Notes under the pieces: model-generated | Told to the model about the DNA's origin: nothing | Database searches by the model: none | The model's input: the letters and a program-made list of their open reading frames with translations, nothing else | Translations under genes and position numbers: made by a program | Part shown: positions 15,981 to 23,240 of the stretch, piece by piece | Numbering within the stretch: the stretch's first letter is position 1 | How the letters are laid out: each line of letters opens with the position of its first letter | Assembly: GCF_000564855.1 (NCBI RefSeq) | Contig: NZ_AYXG01000136.1 | Coordinates: forward strand, 1-41,585 | DNA from: Actinokineospora spheciospongiae | Lineage (GTDB): Bacteria; Actinomycetota; Actinomycetes; Mycobacteriales; Pseudonocardiaceae | Length of the DNA stretch: 41,585 nucleotides | Reading direction: 5' to 3'

Positions 15981-16274
15981 TCACCGCTCGACGAAACCGA
16001 CCAGGTCGCCCTTGACCGCGCCCCACTGCTCCACCACCACCTCGACCGACCCCGGCGACCGGCCCGATCGCAGCGCGGCCAGCAGCTCGTCGCAGCGCGC
16101 CCGGGTGCCCTCGGCCACCACCTCGACCCTGCCGTCGGCGGTGTTGCGGGCCCAGCCGACCAACCCCAGCTCCAGCGCGCGGGACCGGGTCCACCACCGG
16201 AAGCCGACGCCCTGCACGGTGCCGCGCACCCACGCCGTCACCCGCACATCCGGTTCCCCGGCCACCTCGGACAC
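15981..16274 (-). CDS. acyP: Acylphosphatase
   Basis: A 97-residue acylphosphatase that hydrolyses carboxyl-phosphate bonds such as acetyl- or 1,3-bisphosphoglycerate phosphate. The signature GTVQGVGFRWW contains the phosphate-binding Arg (R26), and GWARNTADGRVEV contains the catalytic Asn (N44). The length is typical. GTG 16274 starts it and no strong ribosome-binding site is seen. In mycobacteria acyP sits immediately before smc; here a sigma/anti-sigma pair and a terminator separate the two. Confidence 0.93.
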   Translation of the reverse strand: MSEVAGEPDVRVTAWVRGTVQGVGFRWWTRSRALELGLVGWARNTADGRVEVVAEGTRARCDELLAALRSGRSPGSVEVVVEQWGAVKGDLVGFVER

Positions 16275-16339
16275 CCCGCTATCGTGCCGTGCACAGACCC
16301 GTCGCCCGCCCGCGCCCGGGAGGGGAGTTTTGTCGTCGG

Positions 16340-16360
16340 GTGATACGTTACCGCGTCGTG
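16340..16360 (+). promoter_or_regulatory. Shared promoter motif, copy 1
   Basis: GTGATACGTTACC (16340-16352), then five bases and GTGAC. The same pattern recurs at 17054-17076 before the CAP-domain gene with identical spacing. TACGTT (16344-16349) fits the TANNNT -10 box, placing transcription start near the GTG at 16358. Confidence 0.5.
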
Positions 16361-16444
16361 ACGTGCGTCCCGACCGCGATCCGGCGCACCGCCGGGCCGC
16401 GGGGTGGGGCTGGGAGCCTGCACCGGAAGTCCAGGAAGGGTTAA
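16358..16444 (+). other. Possible 28-codon leaderless leader ORF
   Basis: If transcription starts just after the TACGTT box, the mRNA begins at GTG 16358, which opens a 28-codon frame ending in TAA at 16442-16444. This is 7 bp before the ATG of the next gene, whose AGGAAGGG ribosome-binding site lies within its end. It may be a leader peptide or chance. Confidence 0.25.
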
Positions 16445-16450
16445 CGGTTC

Positions 16451-17005
16451 ATGTCTGATCCGATCGACCGGGCCGAGGTGGCCCCGCCCGAGGACCGGCC
16501 CGGCCTGCGCCGCTCGTCCTACGCCATCCTCGGCGTCTCCGGTGTGGTGCTCTCCACCGTGTTCGCCGCCGTGGCCGCGTTCGCCAACGGCGAGGGCGGC
16601 CAGTCGGTCCCCACGCGGGTGAACGAGGAGGTCCAGGTCGGCACGTCGCGCACCACCGGTTCGACGCCGACCGCCGCGAGCAGCACCACCGCGGCCACCG
16701 AGACCAGCGCGCCGACCTCCGGCACGACCACCACCGAGGCGGGCGCGTCGACCACCGGCACCACCACGACCACCACCCGCAAGAGCAGCCCCGGCCAGAC
16801 CCCGCCCCCGGCGGGCGGCGGTGGCGGCGGTGGCGGTGGTGCAGGAGGCGGTGGCGGGGGAGGAGGCGGCGGCACATCTCCGACCACGCCACCGAGTACG
16901 CCCAAGCCGCCGACCAATCCACCGACGACCAACCCGCCTACGACCAACCCACCGACGACCAACCCGCCCGTCGAACCCACCACGCCGCCTCCCGGCGGGG
17001 GCTGA
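16451..17005 (+). CDS. Membrane-anchored low-complexity Thr/Gly/Pro-rich protein
   Basis: A 184-residue protein of unknown function. Residues 1-24 are charged, and a single hydrophobic segment (SYAILGVSGVVLSTVFAAVAAF split around residues 23-44) anchors or exports it. The rest is low complexity: Thr/Ser/Ala to about 115, two runs of Gly (about 122-143), then Pro/Thr with a five-residue NPPTT repeat. Such regions usually span the cell wall and are O-glycosylation targets in actinobacteria. ATG 16451 is preceded by AGGAAGGG about 11 bases upstream. It shares a promoter motif with the following CAP-domain gene, suggesting co-regulated envelope proteins. No catalytic domain is present. Confidence 0.7.
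   Translation: MSDPIDRAEVAPPEDRPGLRRSSYAILGVSGVVLSTVFAAVAAFANGEGGQSVPTRVNEEVQVGTSRTTGSTPTAASSTTAATETSAPTSGTTTTEAGASTTGTTTTTTRKSSPGQTPPPAGGGGGGGGGAGGGGGGGGGGTSPTTPPSTPKPPTNPPTTNPPTTNPPTTNPPVEPTTPPPGGG
16814..16873 (+). repeat. Poly-glycine (GGY)n tract
   Basis: Nearly uninterrupted GGC/GGT/GGA/GGG codons encode two glycine runs broken by a single Ala. Such tracts are slippage-prone, so the copy number may vary between strains. Confidence 0.7.
16916..16971 (+). repeat. 15-bp tandem repeat encoding NPPTT
   Basis: About 3.7 in-frame copies of a 15-bp unit (AAYCCRCCGACGACC-like) encode Asn-Pro-Pro-Thr-Thr in the exported tail of the low-complexity protein. Confidence 0.75.
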
Positions 17006-17053
17006 GCACCAGTCCGGTTGCGCCACTCGGCGTAGCGGTGGCGTCACTCGAAA

Positions 17054-17076
17054 GTGGTACGTTGCCAAACCGTGAC
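17054..17076 (+). promoter_or_regulatory. Shared promoter motif, copy 2 (leaderless CAP gene)
   Basis: GTGGTACGTTGCC, five bases, then the start GTGAC of the CAP-domain gene. TACGTT (17058-17063) is a TANNNT -10 box eight bases before GTG 17072. It matches copy 1 at 16340 at 11 of 13 positions with equal spacing to GTGAC. Confidence 0.55.
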
Positions 17077-17806
17077 ACAACGTCGGGGACGATCCGCCTT
17101 ACTCCCGGCCGTGCTCGTGGCCCTCGCGGTGGGGGCGGGCACGGCCGGGGTGACCACGGTGCTGGGCCTCGCGCCCGGCGCCGGTGCGGGCGCGGACCGG
17201 AGTGACGAGGTCGCCCTCGGCCTCTCCGCCCAGCGCATCGTGATCCCCCCGCAGGACGCCTCCACCCCGGTCGACGCCCCCTCGGGCAACGGCAGCGGCC
17301 CACCGGACAGGCCGGAGAACCCCGGAACGGGTTCCCCGGCGCCCAGTTCCACCACCGCGCCGCCACCCGAGACCCCGCCCAGTTCGGACCCACCGCCCGT
17401 CACCACCACGACCGAGGCCCCGCCCACGACCCGCGCCGCCAAGGCGGACGCCCGGGTGCTGGCCCTGGTCAACGACGAGCGCGCCACGGCGGGCTGCGAC
17501 CCGCTGGCACCCGACGACCGGCTCACCGCCGCCGCGCAGGCGCACGCGGTCGACATGTCGGCCAACGACTACTTCTCCCACGTCAGCCAGGACGGCCGCT
17601 CGTTCGTCGACCGGTCGAGGGCCACGGGGCACCCCGACCCGGCGGCGGAGAACATCGCCAAGGGGCAGCGCACGGCCGAGGACGTCATGCGGGCGTGGAT
17701 GGACTCACCGGGCCACCGCGCCAACATCCTCGACTGCGACCTCAAGACCCTCGGCGTCGGCTTCACCGCCGAGGGCCACTACTGGGTGCAGGACTTCGGC
17801 CGCTGA
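17072..17806 (+). CDS. Exported CAP (SCP/PR-1) domain protein
   Basis: A 244-residue exported protein. Residues 9-32 form a hydrophobic signal or anchor, about 60-118 is a Pro/Thr/Ser linker suited to crossing the wall, and about 122-244 is a CAP domain. Family motifs are LALVNDERATAGC, the His in QAHAVDMSANDYFSHVSQDG, AENIAKG, and HRANILDCDLKTLGVGF, with the YkwD-type bacterial layout. Functions of bacterial CAP proteins are poorly known; some bind lipids or wall components. GTG 17072 is preferred over the in-frame GTG 17054 because a -10 box overlaps the latter. It converges on the next gene with a 16-bp gap. Confidence 0.88.
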   Translation: MTQRRGRSALLPAVLVALAVGAGTAGVTTVLGLAPGAGAGADRSDEVALGLSAQRIVIPPQDASTPVDAPSGNGSGPPDRPENPGTGSPAPSSTTAPPPETPPSSDPPPVTTTTEAPPTTRAAKADARVLALVNDERATAGCDPLAPDDRLTAAAQAHAVDMSANDYFSHVSQDGRSFVDRSRATGHPDPAAENIAKGQRTAEDVMRAWMDSPGHRANILDCDLKTLGVGFTAEGHYWVQDFGR

Positions 17807-17819
17807 GCCCGGCCGGGCT
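17806..17819. terminator. Palindrome between convergent genes
   Basis: AGCCCGGCCGGGCT is a perfect 14-bp palindrome starting at the last base of the CAP-gene stop and ending just before the minus-strand stop at 17823. It could form a short hairpin (5-bp stem, GGCC loop) and act as a weak bidirectional terminator. Confidence 0.35.
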
Positions 17820-17822
17820 GCC

Positions 17823-18416
17823 CTACGGCATCGTCCCGTCCCACTCGTCGAGCGGCGCGCAGTGCCAGCGCCACCGGTCGAGCCTCGGGTGCCCGGGCAG
17901 CGCGGTGCGGCCGTTGGCCCACAGCAGCGTCCGCCACGGGTCGGCGCCGGTGGGCGCCCACGGGAAGATCCGCTCCAGGACCGGCGTGACCAGTTCGGCG
18001 GGCGGAGCGAAGTCCACACCCAGGGCCGCGGCGGCGTCCCCGGTGTGCACCAGGAGTTCGTCCCCCGCCATGGCCGCGAAGCCGGAGGCGTCGGCGGAAC
18101 CGAACGGGTGGAAGCCGCGCAGGCCCGGCGGCGCCGCGTCGACCAGCAGGGCGAGCATCCGGCCGTAGGTGTCCAGCGCCCGCAGCAACTCACCGGGCGG
18201 GCCGTCCGGGGGCAGCTTGACCTGCGCGACGGACAGTTCCGCCGCCCCCGCCAGGAAGTCCGCCGAGTACCAGAGCAGCGTCTCGCCGACGTGCGCCACC
18301 AGTTGCCCGGTCGACAGCTCCACCGCCTCGCCGGGCCGAGCCCAGTCGCCGCCGGTGTGCCCGGCCAGGAAGTCGCGGCAGCACTCGACCGCCGAACGCA
18401 GAATCGCCCCGTCCAC
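17823..18416 (-). CDS. DinB/maleylpyruvate isomerase-like (MDMPI) protein
   Basis: A 197-residue protein of the DinB-like four-helix fold, similar to actinobacterial mycothiol-dependent maleylpyruvate isomerase N-terminal/TIGR03086 proteins. The typical helix STGQLVAHVGETLLWYSADFL contains one metal-ligand-type His, and later His residues (GDELLVHTGDAAAALG, GHPRLDRW) fit the other ligand positions. Such enzymes use a thiol cofactor, often mycothiol, or act in detoxification; the substrate is unknown. GTG 18416 (VDGAILRSA) is chosen as the start; an in-frame TTG at 18452 would add 12 residues without family character. No neighbouring gene clarifies the pathway. Confidence 0.7.
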   Translation of the reverse strand: MDGAILRSAVECCRDFLAGHTGGDWARPGEAVELSTGQLVAHVGETLLWYSADFLAGAAELSVAQVKLPPDGPPGELLRALDTYGRMLALLVDAAPPGLRGFHPFGSADASGFAAMAGDELLVHTGDAAAALGVDFAPPAELVTPVLERIFPWAPTGADPWRTLLWANGRTALPGHPRLDRWRWHCAPLDEWDGTMP

Positions 18417-18455
18417 GCACGCAGCATGGCCGGGGCGATCCCGTTCGGGCAACCG

Positions 18456-18872
18456 TCAGGCGACGTGCCTGCGGGTGGCCTGGAAGGTCAGCACCGCGCC
18501 GACCGTCGACACGATCGCGGCGACCAGGCCCAGGAACAGCCCGACCCCGGCGCTCACCACGCCCATGTAGTCGTCGTCGCTCAGGGTGACCCAGCGCAGC
18601 AGGATGAACAGCACGGACACGCCCGCCAGCACCAGCCAGATCAGTGGCAGGTTCTTGACCGCGGTGCCGAAGTGCGTGGCGAGCAGCAGCCCGGCCGCGA
18701 CCACCAGCAGCAGCACCGGCAGCCAGGCGAGGAGCCCGGAGTTCCACGCGCTCGCGCTGAAGAAGGCGGAGATCGAGACCCAGGGCAGGAAGCTGAAGAT
18801 GAAGGCGGCGGCGCCCGCGCCGATCCCCATCCACTCGACGGGGGTGACGTTCTTGGGGTCGAAACTGGCCAT
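18456..18872 (-). CDS. Small four-TM membrane protein
   Basis: A 138-residue hydrophobic protein with about four TM segments: AAAFIFSFLPWVSISAFF, LLAWLPVLLLVVAAGLLL, LPLIWLVLAGVSVLFILL, and VVSAGVGLFLGLVAAIVS. It resembles the unnamed small integral membrane proteins common in Pseudonocardiaceae and Streptomyces; no function is known. ATG 18872 has AAGGAAGG eight bases upstream, which rules out the longer open frame from 18968. The promoter about 70 bp upstream holds a perfect palindrome in its spacer, so expression may be repressor-controlled. Confidence 0.8.
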   Translation of the reverse strand: MASFDPKNVTPVEWMGIGAGAAAFIFSFLPWVSISAFFSASAWNSGLLAWLPVLLLVVAAGLLLATHFGTAVKNLPLIWLVLAGVSVLFILLRWVTLSDDDYMGVVSAGVGLFLGLVAAIVSTVGAVLTFQATRRHVA

Positions 18873-18944
18873 GTGGAGGCCTTCCTTGGGCACGACCGGG
18901 GTCGGATCGGCGTCCGTCCGGATGGGACTGTCTGAGGTCGCACA

Positions 18945-18972
18945 AGTATCGGGCCGATCGGCCGACAATCAA
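18945..18972 (-). promoter_or_regulatory. Promoter with palindromic operator in the spacer
   Basis: On the minus strand TTGATT (18972-18967), a 16-bp spacer and GATACT (18950-18945) make a SigA-like promoter for the four-TM protein gene. The spacer contains the palindrome GGCCGATCGGCC (18952-18963). CACAAG flanks it at 18941-18946 and 18975-18980. Confidence 0.55.
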
Positions 18973-19092
18973 GTCACAAGACCGTCTCGGACCCGTGGGT
19001 GTGCCCGGATGGGCGACGGAACCGGCGCGACCGGCCCCACCGGTCACCCTCCGCGGGGGGCCGGTCGCACGGTGTCGACTCGGTGTCGGTGC

Positions 19093-19389
19093 TCAGGCGT
19101 CCACGACGAGGTCCGCGTACTCCGGGTGCTTGTCGACCCAGCCGCGGAGGAACGGGCAGTACAGGCGGGCGGGTGTGCCCTCCGCTCGGAGGTGGTCGAG
19201 CACCGCCCTGGCCAGCGCGCCGCCCACGCCCCGGCCCGCGAAGCCGTCGGACACCTGGGTGTGCATGAGCACGATGGCGTCGTCGAGCCGGTGGTACTGG
19301 ACGTACCCGGCCACCTCGCCGTCGGCCACGCCCTCGAAGCGGTGGCCGCCGGTGTCCTCGCGCAGCTCCAGGTCGATCTTGTCCGCCAC
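19093..19389 (-). CDS. Small YjdJ-type GNAT acetyltransferase
   Basis: A 98-residue member of the short GCN5-related acetyltransferase family (YjdJ-like). The order is GHRFEGVADGEVAGYVQYHRLD, then MHTQVSDGFAGRGVGGALARAVLDHLRAEG carrying the acetyl-CoA loop, then the characteristic CPFLRGWVDKHPEYADLV near the end. It should use acetyl-CoA; the substrate is unknown for most members. The GTG at 19389 starts it. It is divergent from a second acetyltransferase gene with a 65-bp gap, but the two are not closely related in sequence. Confidence 0.88.
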   Translation of the reverse strand: MADKIDLELREDTGGHRFEGVADGEVAGYVQYHRLDDAIVLMHTQVSDGFAGRGVGGALARAVLDHLRAEGTPARLYCPFLRGWVDKHPEYADLVVDA

Positions 19390-19454
19390 TGCCGTTCCTG
19401 CCCCTCGGGTTAATTTGCTCGCTTTCCGACACCGCCAGCGTTCACGATTCCGGT

Positions 19455-20372
19455 ATGTATGTCATCCGTCTCGCGGTTCCCGCCGATGAAGCCGCGGTGG
19501 TCGACCTGGTCACCAGGTTGCAGGGCGATCCGGAACAGCTCATCGGCTACCACGGCACCACGGCGGCGGAGGTCGCCGACGAACTCGCGGGCCTGCGCCC
19601 GGACTGGTCGTCGGGGGCGGTCGTGGCCGTCGACGACCACGGCGGCGTCCGCGGGGTGCTCAGCGTCGACGCCGACCCCGAGGTGGGCCGGGCCTGGCTG
19701 CTCGGCCCGTTCGTCGACCTCCCCGAGGGCCACCCGGCCGAGCGCCAGGCCTGGCACAACACCGCCGACGACCTCGTGGACGCAGCCCTGGCGCTGCCCC
19801 GGCTGACCGGGGTGGTCGACCTGGAGCTCTACGGGCACCGCAAGCACCGGCGGCTGGCCGACCTCGCCGCCCGGCACGGCTTCGACCCCATGGGCGCCAG
19901 CCGCGTGTTCACCCTCACCGGCCAGGCACTGCGCTCGGTACTGGTGTGCGCGGTGCCCGACGGCGGCGAGCCCCGGCTGCTCGGCGGCGACCAGACGACT
20001 GTCGACGGCGTCGCCGCCCTGCACGAGCGTTGCTTCCCCAACCGCACCGTCACCGGCCGCCAGCTCGTGCACGGCGACCGCGGGCACACCGTGGTCGTGC
20101 AGACCGGGGTCGACGGCGTCCTGGGCTACGCGGCGGGCTTCGCGCAGGAGGACGAGCTCTACATCGACTATGTGGCGGTGGACCCGGAGGTGCGCGGGGT
20201 CGGCACCGGCCGGGCGCTGGTCGGTGCCCTGCTGCGCGCCCTCGCCGCCGAGCACGGTGCCCGCCCGCGGGCGGCGGCGGTGATCGCGCTCGGCAACGAC
20301 GCCTCCGAGCGCATGTTCACCGCACTCGGGTTCGACCTGCACCTGGAACTGGTGAGCTACCGGCGCAAGTAG
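19455..20372 (+). CDS. Tandem-domain GNAT acetyltransferase
   Basis: A 305-residue protein with two GNAT-like halves. The N-terminal half (1-145: YVIRLAVPADEAAVVDLVTRL ... RLADLAARHGFDPMG) has lost a recognisable acetyl-CoA loop and looks degenerate. The C-terminal half (about 160-305) has YVAVDPEVRGVGTGRALVGALL, the acetyl-CoA loop, and ALGNDASERMFTALGF. The two-domain layout resembles mycothiol synthase MshD, but MshD signature stretches are not obvious and mshD normally lies elsewhere. The substrate is unknown. ATG 19455 starts it. The gene converges on the symporter gene with about 10 bp between stops. Confidence 0.8.
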   Translation: MYVIRLAVPADEAAVVDLVTRLQGDPEQLIGYHGTTAAEVADELAGLRPDWSSGAVVAVDDHGGVRGVLSVDADPEVGRAWLLGPFVDLPEGHPAERQAWHNTADDLVDAALALPRLTGVVDLELYGHRKHRRLADLAARHGFDPMGASRVFTLTGQALRSVLVCAVPDGGEPRLLGGDQTTVDGVAALHERCFPNRTVTGRQLVHGDRGHTVVVQTGVDGVLGYAAGFAQEDELYIDYVAVDPEVRGVGTGRALVGALLRALAAEHGARPRAAAVIALGNDASERMFTALGFDLHLELVSYRRK

Positions 20373-20390
20373 CCCACCCGGTCAGGTGGG
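20373..20390. terminator. Short hairpin between convergent genes
   Basis: CCCACC (20373-20378) pairs with GGTGGG (20385-20390). The six-base loop overlaps the symporter stop codon. A weak shared terminator is possible. Confidence 0.35.
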
Positions 20391-21920
20391 CGTGGCGGGG
20401 TGCTCCTCCTCGGCCCACCGGGCGGGTTCCCGGTGGCGCAGGGACAGCAGGCCGCCCACCACCAGGGTCACCAGCACCCCCAGCGGGGTGTACCAGGGGA
20501 ACGCCAGGGCCACCGACTCCTTGGTGGCCTTGGCGAAGTCCACCCCCAGGAAGGCGCCGGAGCGGCTGAACTTCAGGCCCAGGATCACGAACGCCATCAC
20601 CGCGACCGTCACCACGAACGCCGCGATCGCGTCGGCCTGGCGGGTCTTGCGCACCCACAGCCCCAGCAGGAACGCGCCCAGCAGCGCGCCGTAGGTGTAG
20701 CCGGTGATCGCCAGCGCGGTTTCCACGATCGGGTTCTTGGTGGTGGTGAACAGGGACGCGAAGACGATCAGGGCGCCCGCCCAGACGATGGTCCAGATGC
20801 GCCCCTGCTTGAGCAGTTCCGCGTCGGACAGCGTGCGGCGCACCACCTTCTGGTACACGTCGGTCACCGTGGAGGAGGCCAGCGCGCCCAGGGAGGAGCT
20901 GAGCGCGGCCGCCAGGATGCCCGCGATCACGAAGCCGGACAGGCCGCTGGGCAGCTCGGTGACGATGAAGTGGGCGAACAGCTCGTCGTTGGTGCCCAGG
21001 CCGAGGTCGCCGACCGGGTCGACGCCTCGGTAGAACGACCACAGCATCGTGCCGATGAACAGGAACAGCGCGAACTGGAAGAACACCACGACCCCGCTGG
21101 CGACGAGCGCCTTCTGACTGGCGCGCACGTCGTTGCAGGCCATCAGCCGCTGCACGATGAGCTGGTCGGCGCCGTGGCTGGCCATGGACAGGACCGCGCC
21201 GCCGAGGACGGCGGTGACGAACGAGTACGGGTTGGACAGCGGGCTGGAGGCGAAGTCCAGCAGGGAGAACTTGCCCGCGTCGAAGGCCGAGGAGAACCAG
21301 CCGTCGGGCAGTTTGCCCATCAGCACCAGGATCACCGCGAGCCCGCCCAGGACGTACCAGAGCATCTGGATGGCGTCGACCCAGATCACCGCGCGCACGC
21401 CGCCGAAGAACGTGTAGACGACCATCGCCACGCCCAGCGCCGCCACGATGAGCAGGTAGGAGGCGTCGAGGCCGTAGGCGGCGAGCACCACCTTGATCGG
21501 GATCGCGGTGGCGAACAGCCGCACCCCGTCGGCCAGCAGGCGGGTGAACAGGAACGTCACAGACGCCGTGCCCTGCAACCCGGCGCCGAAGCGCCTGCCG
21601 AGGAAGTTGTAGGCCGTGGTCATGTTGCCCGCCACGTACCGGGGCAGCAGCACGAACGACACCACGACCCGCCCCAGGACGTAGCCGATCGCCAGTTGCA
21701 GGTAGGTGAACGCCCCCAGGTAGGCGACCGTCGGCACGCTGAGCACCGTCAGCGTGGAAGTCTCCGCCGACACCACCGACAGGCAGGCGACCCACCAGGA
21801 GATCCGGCCCTCGCCGACGAAGTAGTCCGCGCCGGAGCGCTGCCGCCCGGCGATCTTGATGCCCAGCAGGGGCATGCCGACCAGGAAGACCGCGATGATC
21901 GCGAGGTCAAGGGCGCGCAC
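20382..21920 (-). CDS. Sodium:solute symporter (SSS family)
   Basis: A 512-residue inner-membrane transporter with about 13 TM helices. SSS family features are RSGADYFVGEGRISWWVACLSVVSAETST near the N-terminus, AYNFLGRRFG, and GFVIAGILAAALSSSLGALASSTVTDVYQ, which holds the sodium-site Ser residues. The family couples sodium entry to uptake of sugars, amino acids, sialic acid or similar solutes. GTG 21920 is chosen because GGAGG lies six bases upstream. The gene begins 14 bp inside the end of anmK, so the two are made together. This suggests a wall-derived amino sugar such as anhydro-MurNAc as substrate, which is inference from context. Confidence 0.87.
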   Translation of the reverse strand: MRALDLAIIAVFLVGMPLLGIKIAGRQRSGADYFVGEGRISWWVACLSVVSAETSTLTVLSVPTVAYLGAFTYLQLAIGYVLGRVVVSFVLLPRYVAGNMTTAYNFLGRRFGAGLQGTASVTFLFTRLLADGVRLFATAIPIKVVLAAYGLDASYLLIVAALGVAMVVYTFFGGVRAVIWVDAIQMLWYVLGGLAVILVLMGKLPDGWFSSAFDAGKFSLLDFASSPLSNPYSFVTAVLGGAVLSMASHGADQLIVQRLMACNDVRASQKALVASGVVVFFQFALFLFIGTMLWSFYRGVDPVGDLGLGTNDELFAHFIVTELPSGLSGFVIAGILAAALSSSLGALASSTVTDVYQKVVRRTLSDAELLKQGRIWTIVWAGALIVFASLFTTTKNPIVETALAITGYTYGALLGAFLLGLWVRKTRQADAIAAFVVTVAVMAFVILGLKFSRSGAFLGVDFAKATKESVALAFPWYTPLGVLVTLVVGGLLSLRHREPARWAEEEHPATPT

Positions 21921-23103
21921 GGGGGCCTCCAGGGGGCTGCGGGGACAGGTGCAGGGACTCGGCGGTGCCGTCGAGCGGTTCCGGCCAGCGGGCCGGGTCG
22001 CGGCCGGGGGTGACGCTGCCGAGCACCCGGGCGCCGCCGCCGGTGCCCGCGTCGACCGGGACACCGTGCCAGGTCAGGAAACCCAACAGGGCGGCCAGGT
22101 ACGCCTCCTTGGCCTCGGCGGGCAGGCCCAGCGCGTCGGTGGTGGTCAGCTCGGTCGGGGCGAGCGCGGCGGCCAGGGCGGTCATCAGCGCCGGGTTGCG
22201 CACCCCGCCGCCGGAGGCGAGCACCCGCCTCGGCCGGTGCGGGGCGCACGCCCGGGCGACGGTGATCGCGGTCAGCGCGACGAGGGTGGCCAGCAGGTCG
22301 GCGTCGGCGACCGCGGGCACCCGGGCGAGCGCCGCGTCCAGGTAGCCGCCGTGGAAGTGCTCCTTGCCGGTCGACTTGGGCGCGGGCGCGGCGTAGTACG
22401 GGTCGGCGAGCAGCACGTCGAGCAGGTCGCGGCGGACGGTGCCGCGGGCGGCGAGGGCGCCGTCGGTGTCGCACGGGGTGCCGGTGCGGGCCAGCGCCGC
22501 CGCGTCGAGCAGCGCGTTCGCCGGGCCGGTGTCGAAGGCCAGGCCGCCCGCGGTGCTGTCAGTGGTGATGTTGGCGATGCCGCCGAGGTTCAGCGCGGCG
22601 GTGCCCGGCTCGGCCGCGAGCAGCAGCCGGTCGAGGACGCCCGCCAGCGGCGCCCCGTGCCCGCCCGCGGCGACGTCGCGGGCGCGCAGGTCCGACACCA
22701 CCGGCAGCCCGGTGGCCTCGGCGATCCACGCGGGCTGCCCCAGTTGCAGCGTGCCGAGGCAGTCACCGCCGTCGACCCAGTGGTAGAGGGTCTGCCCCAG
22801 GGAGGCCACGAGGTCGACACCGAGGTCGACGCCGCTGTCGCCACCGCCGGTGAACCGCGCGGCGGCGGCGCCGAAGGCCTGGCCGACGCCGGTGTCGAGG
22901 CGGCAGAGGGTCCGCGCGTCGCACGGGTTCGGGGGCAGCGCGGCGAGCAGGTCGGCGCGCAACGCCTCCGGGTGGGGGACCTCGGCGTGCCGGACCGGGG
23001 ACAGCTCCACCACCCCCGAGCGCAGCCGCAGGTCGGCCACGGCCACGTCGATGCCGTCCACCGACGTTCCGGAGATCATCCCGAGCACCCGCCGCCAACC
23101 CAT
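21907..23103 (-). CDS. anmK: Anhydro-N-acetylmuramic acid kinase
   Basis: A 398-residue ASKHA-fold kinase that opens 1,6-anhydro-MurNAc and phosphorylates it to MurNAc-6-phosphate in peptidoglycan recycling. The start MGWRRVLGMISGTSVDGIDVA carries the phosphate-binding motif. SDLRARDVAAGGHGAPLAG contains the catalytic Asp, and LNLGGIANIT and FDTGPANALLD are family motifs. The usual SHGQT motif reads SLGQT here, losing a His. ATG 23103 is chosen over upstream codons because the family starts at this point. It shares an operon with the symporter. No murQ, nagZ or nagA gene is nearby. Confidence 0.92.
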   Translation of the reverse strand: MGWRRVLGMISGTSVDGIDVAVADLRLRSGVVELSPVRHAEVPHPEALRADLLAALPPNPCDARTLCRLDTGVGQAFGAAAARFTGGGDSGVDLGVDLVASLGQTLYHWVDGGDCLGTLQLGQPAWIAEATGLPVVSDLRARDVAAGGHGAPLAGVLDRLLLAAEPGTAALNLGGIANITTDSTAGGLAFDTGPANALLDAAALARTGTPCDTDGALAARGTVRRDLLDVLLADPYYAAPAPKSTGKEHFHGGYLDAALARVPAVADADLLATLVALTAITVARACAPHRPRRVLASGGGVRNPALMTALAAALAPTELTTTDALGLPAEAKEAYLAALLGFLTWHGVPVDAGTGGGARVLGSVTPGRDPARWPEPLDGTAESLHLSPQPPGGPRARP

Positions 23104-23199
23104 GACCCTGTGGTCTATTGCACACCCCGAGCGCGCGCAAGGGTTTGGTTGGTGATTGACCAAATTGACGCTAAATCGGTTCTTATCCCACCGGGGGTG

Positions 23200-23228
23200 G
23201 CATCCCGGCCGCCCACCGGCCGGGATGC
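23200..23228 (+). promoter_or_regulatory. Strong hairpin in the ftsY leader
   Basis: GCATCCCGGCCG (23200-23211) pairs perfectly with CGGCCGGGATGC (23217-23228) across a five-base loop, ending 12 bp before the ftsY GTG and one base before its likely ribosome-binding site GAGGA. No same-strand gene precedes it, so it is not an ordinary terminator. An AT-richer promoter region lies at about 23150-23190. Confidence 0.6.
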
Positions 23229-23240
23229 GAGGATGGCCCG

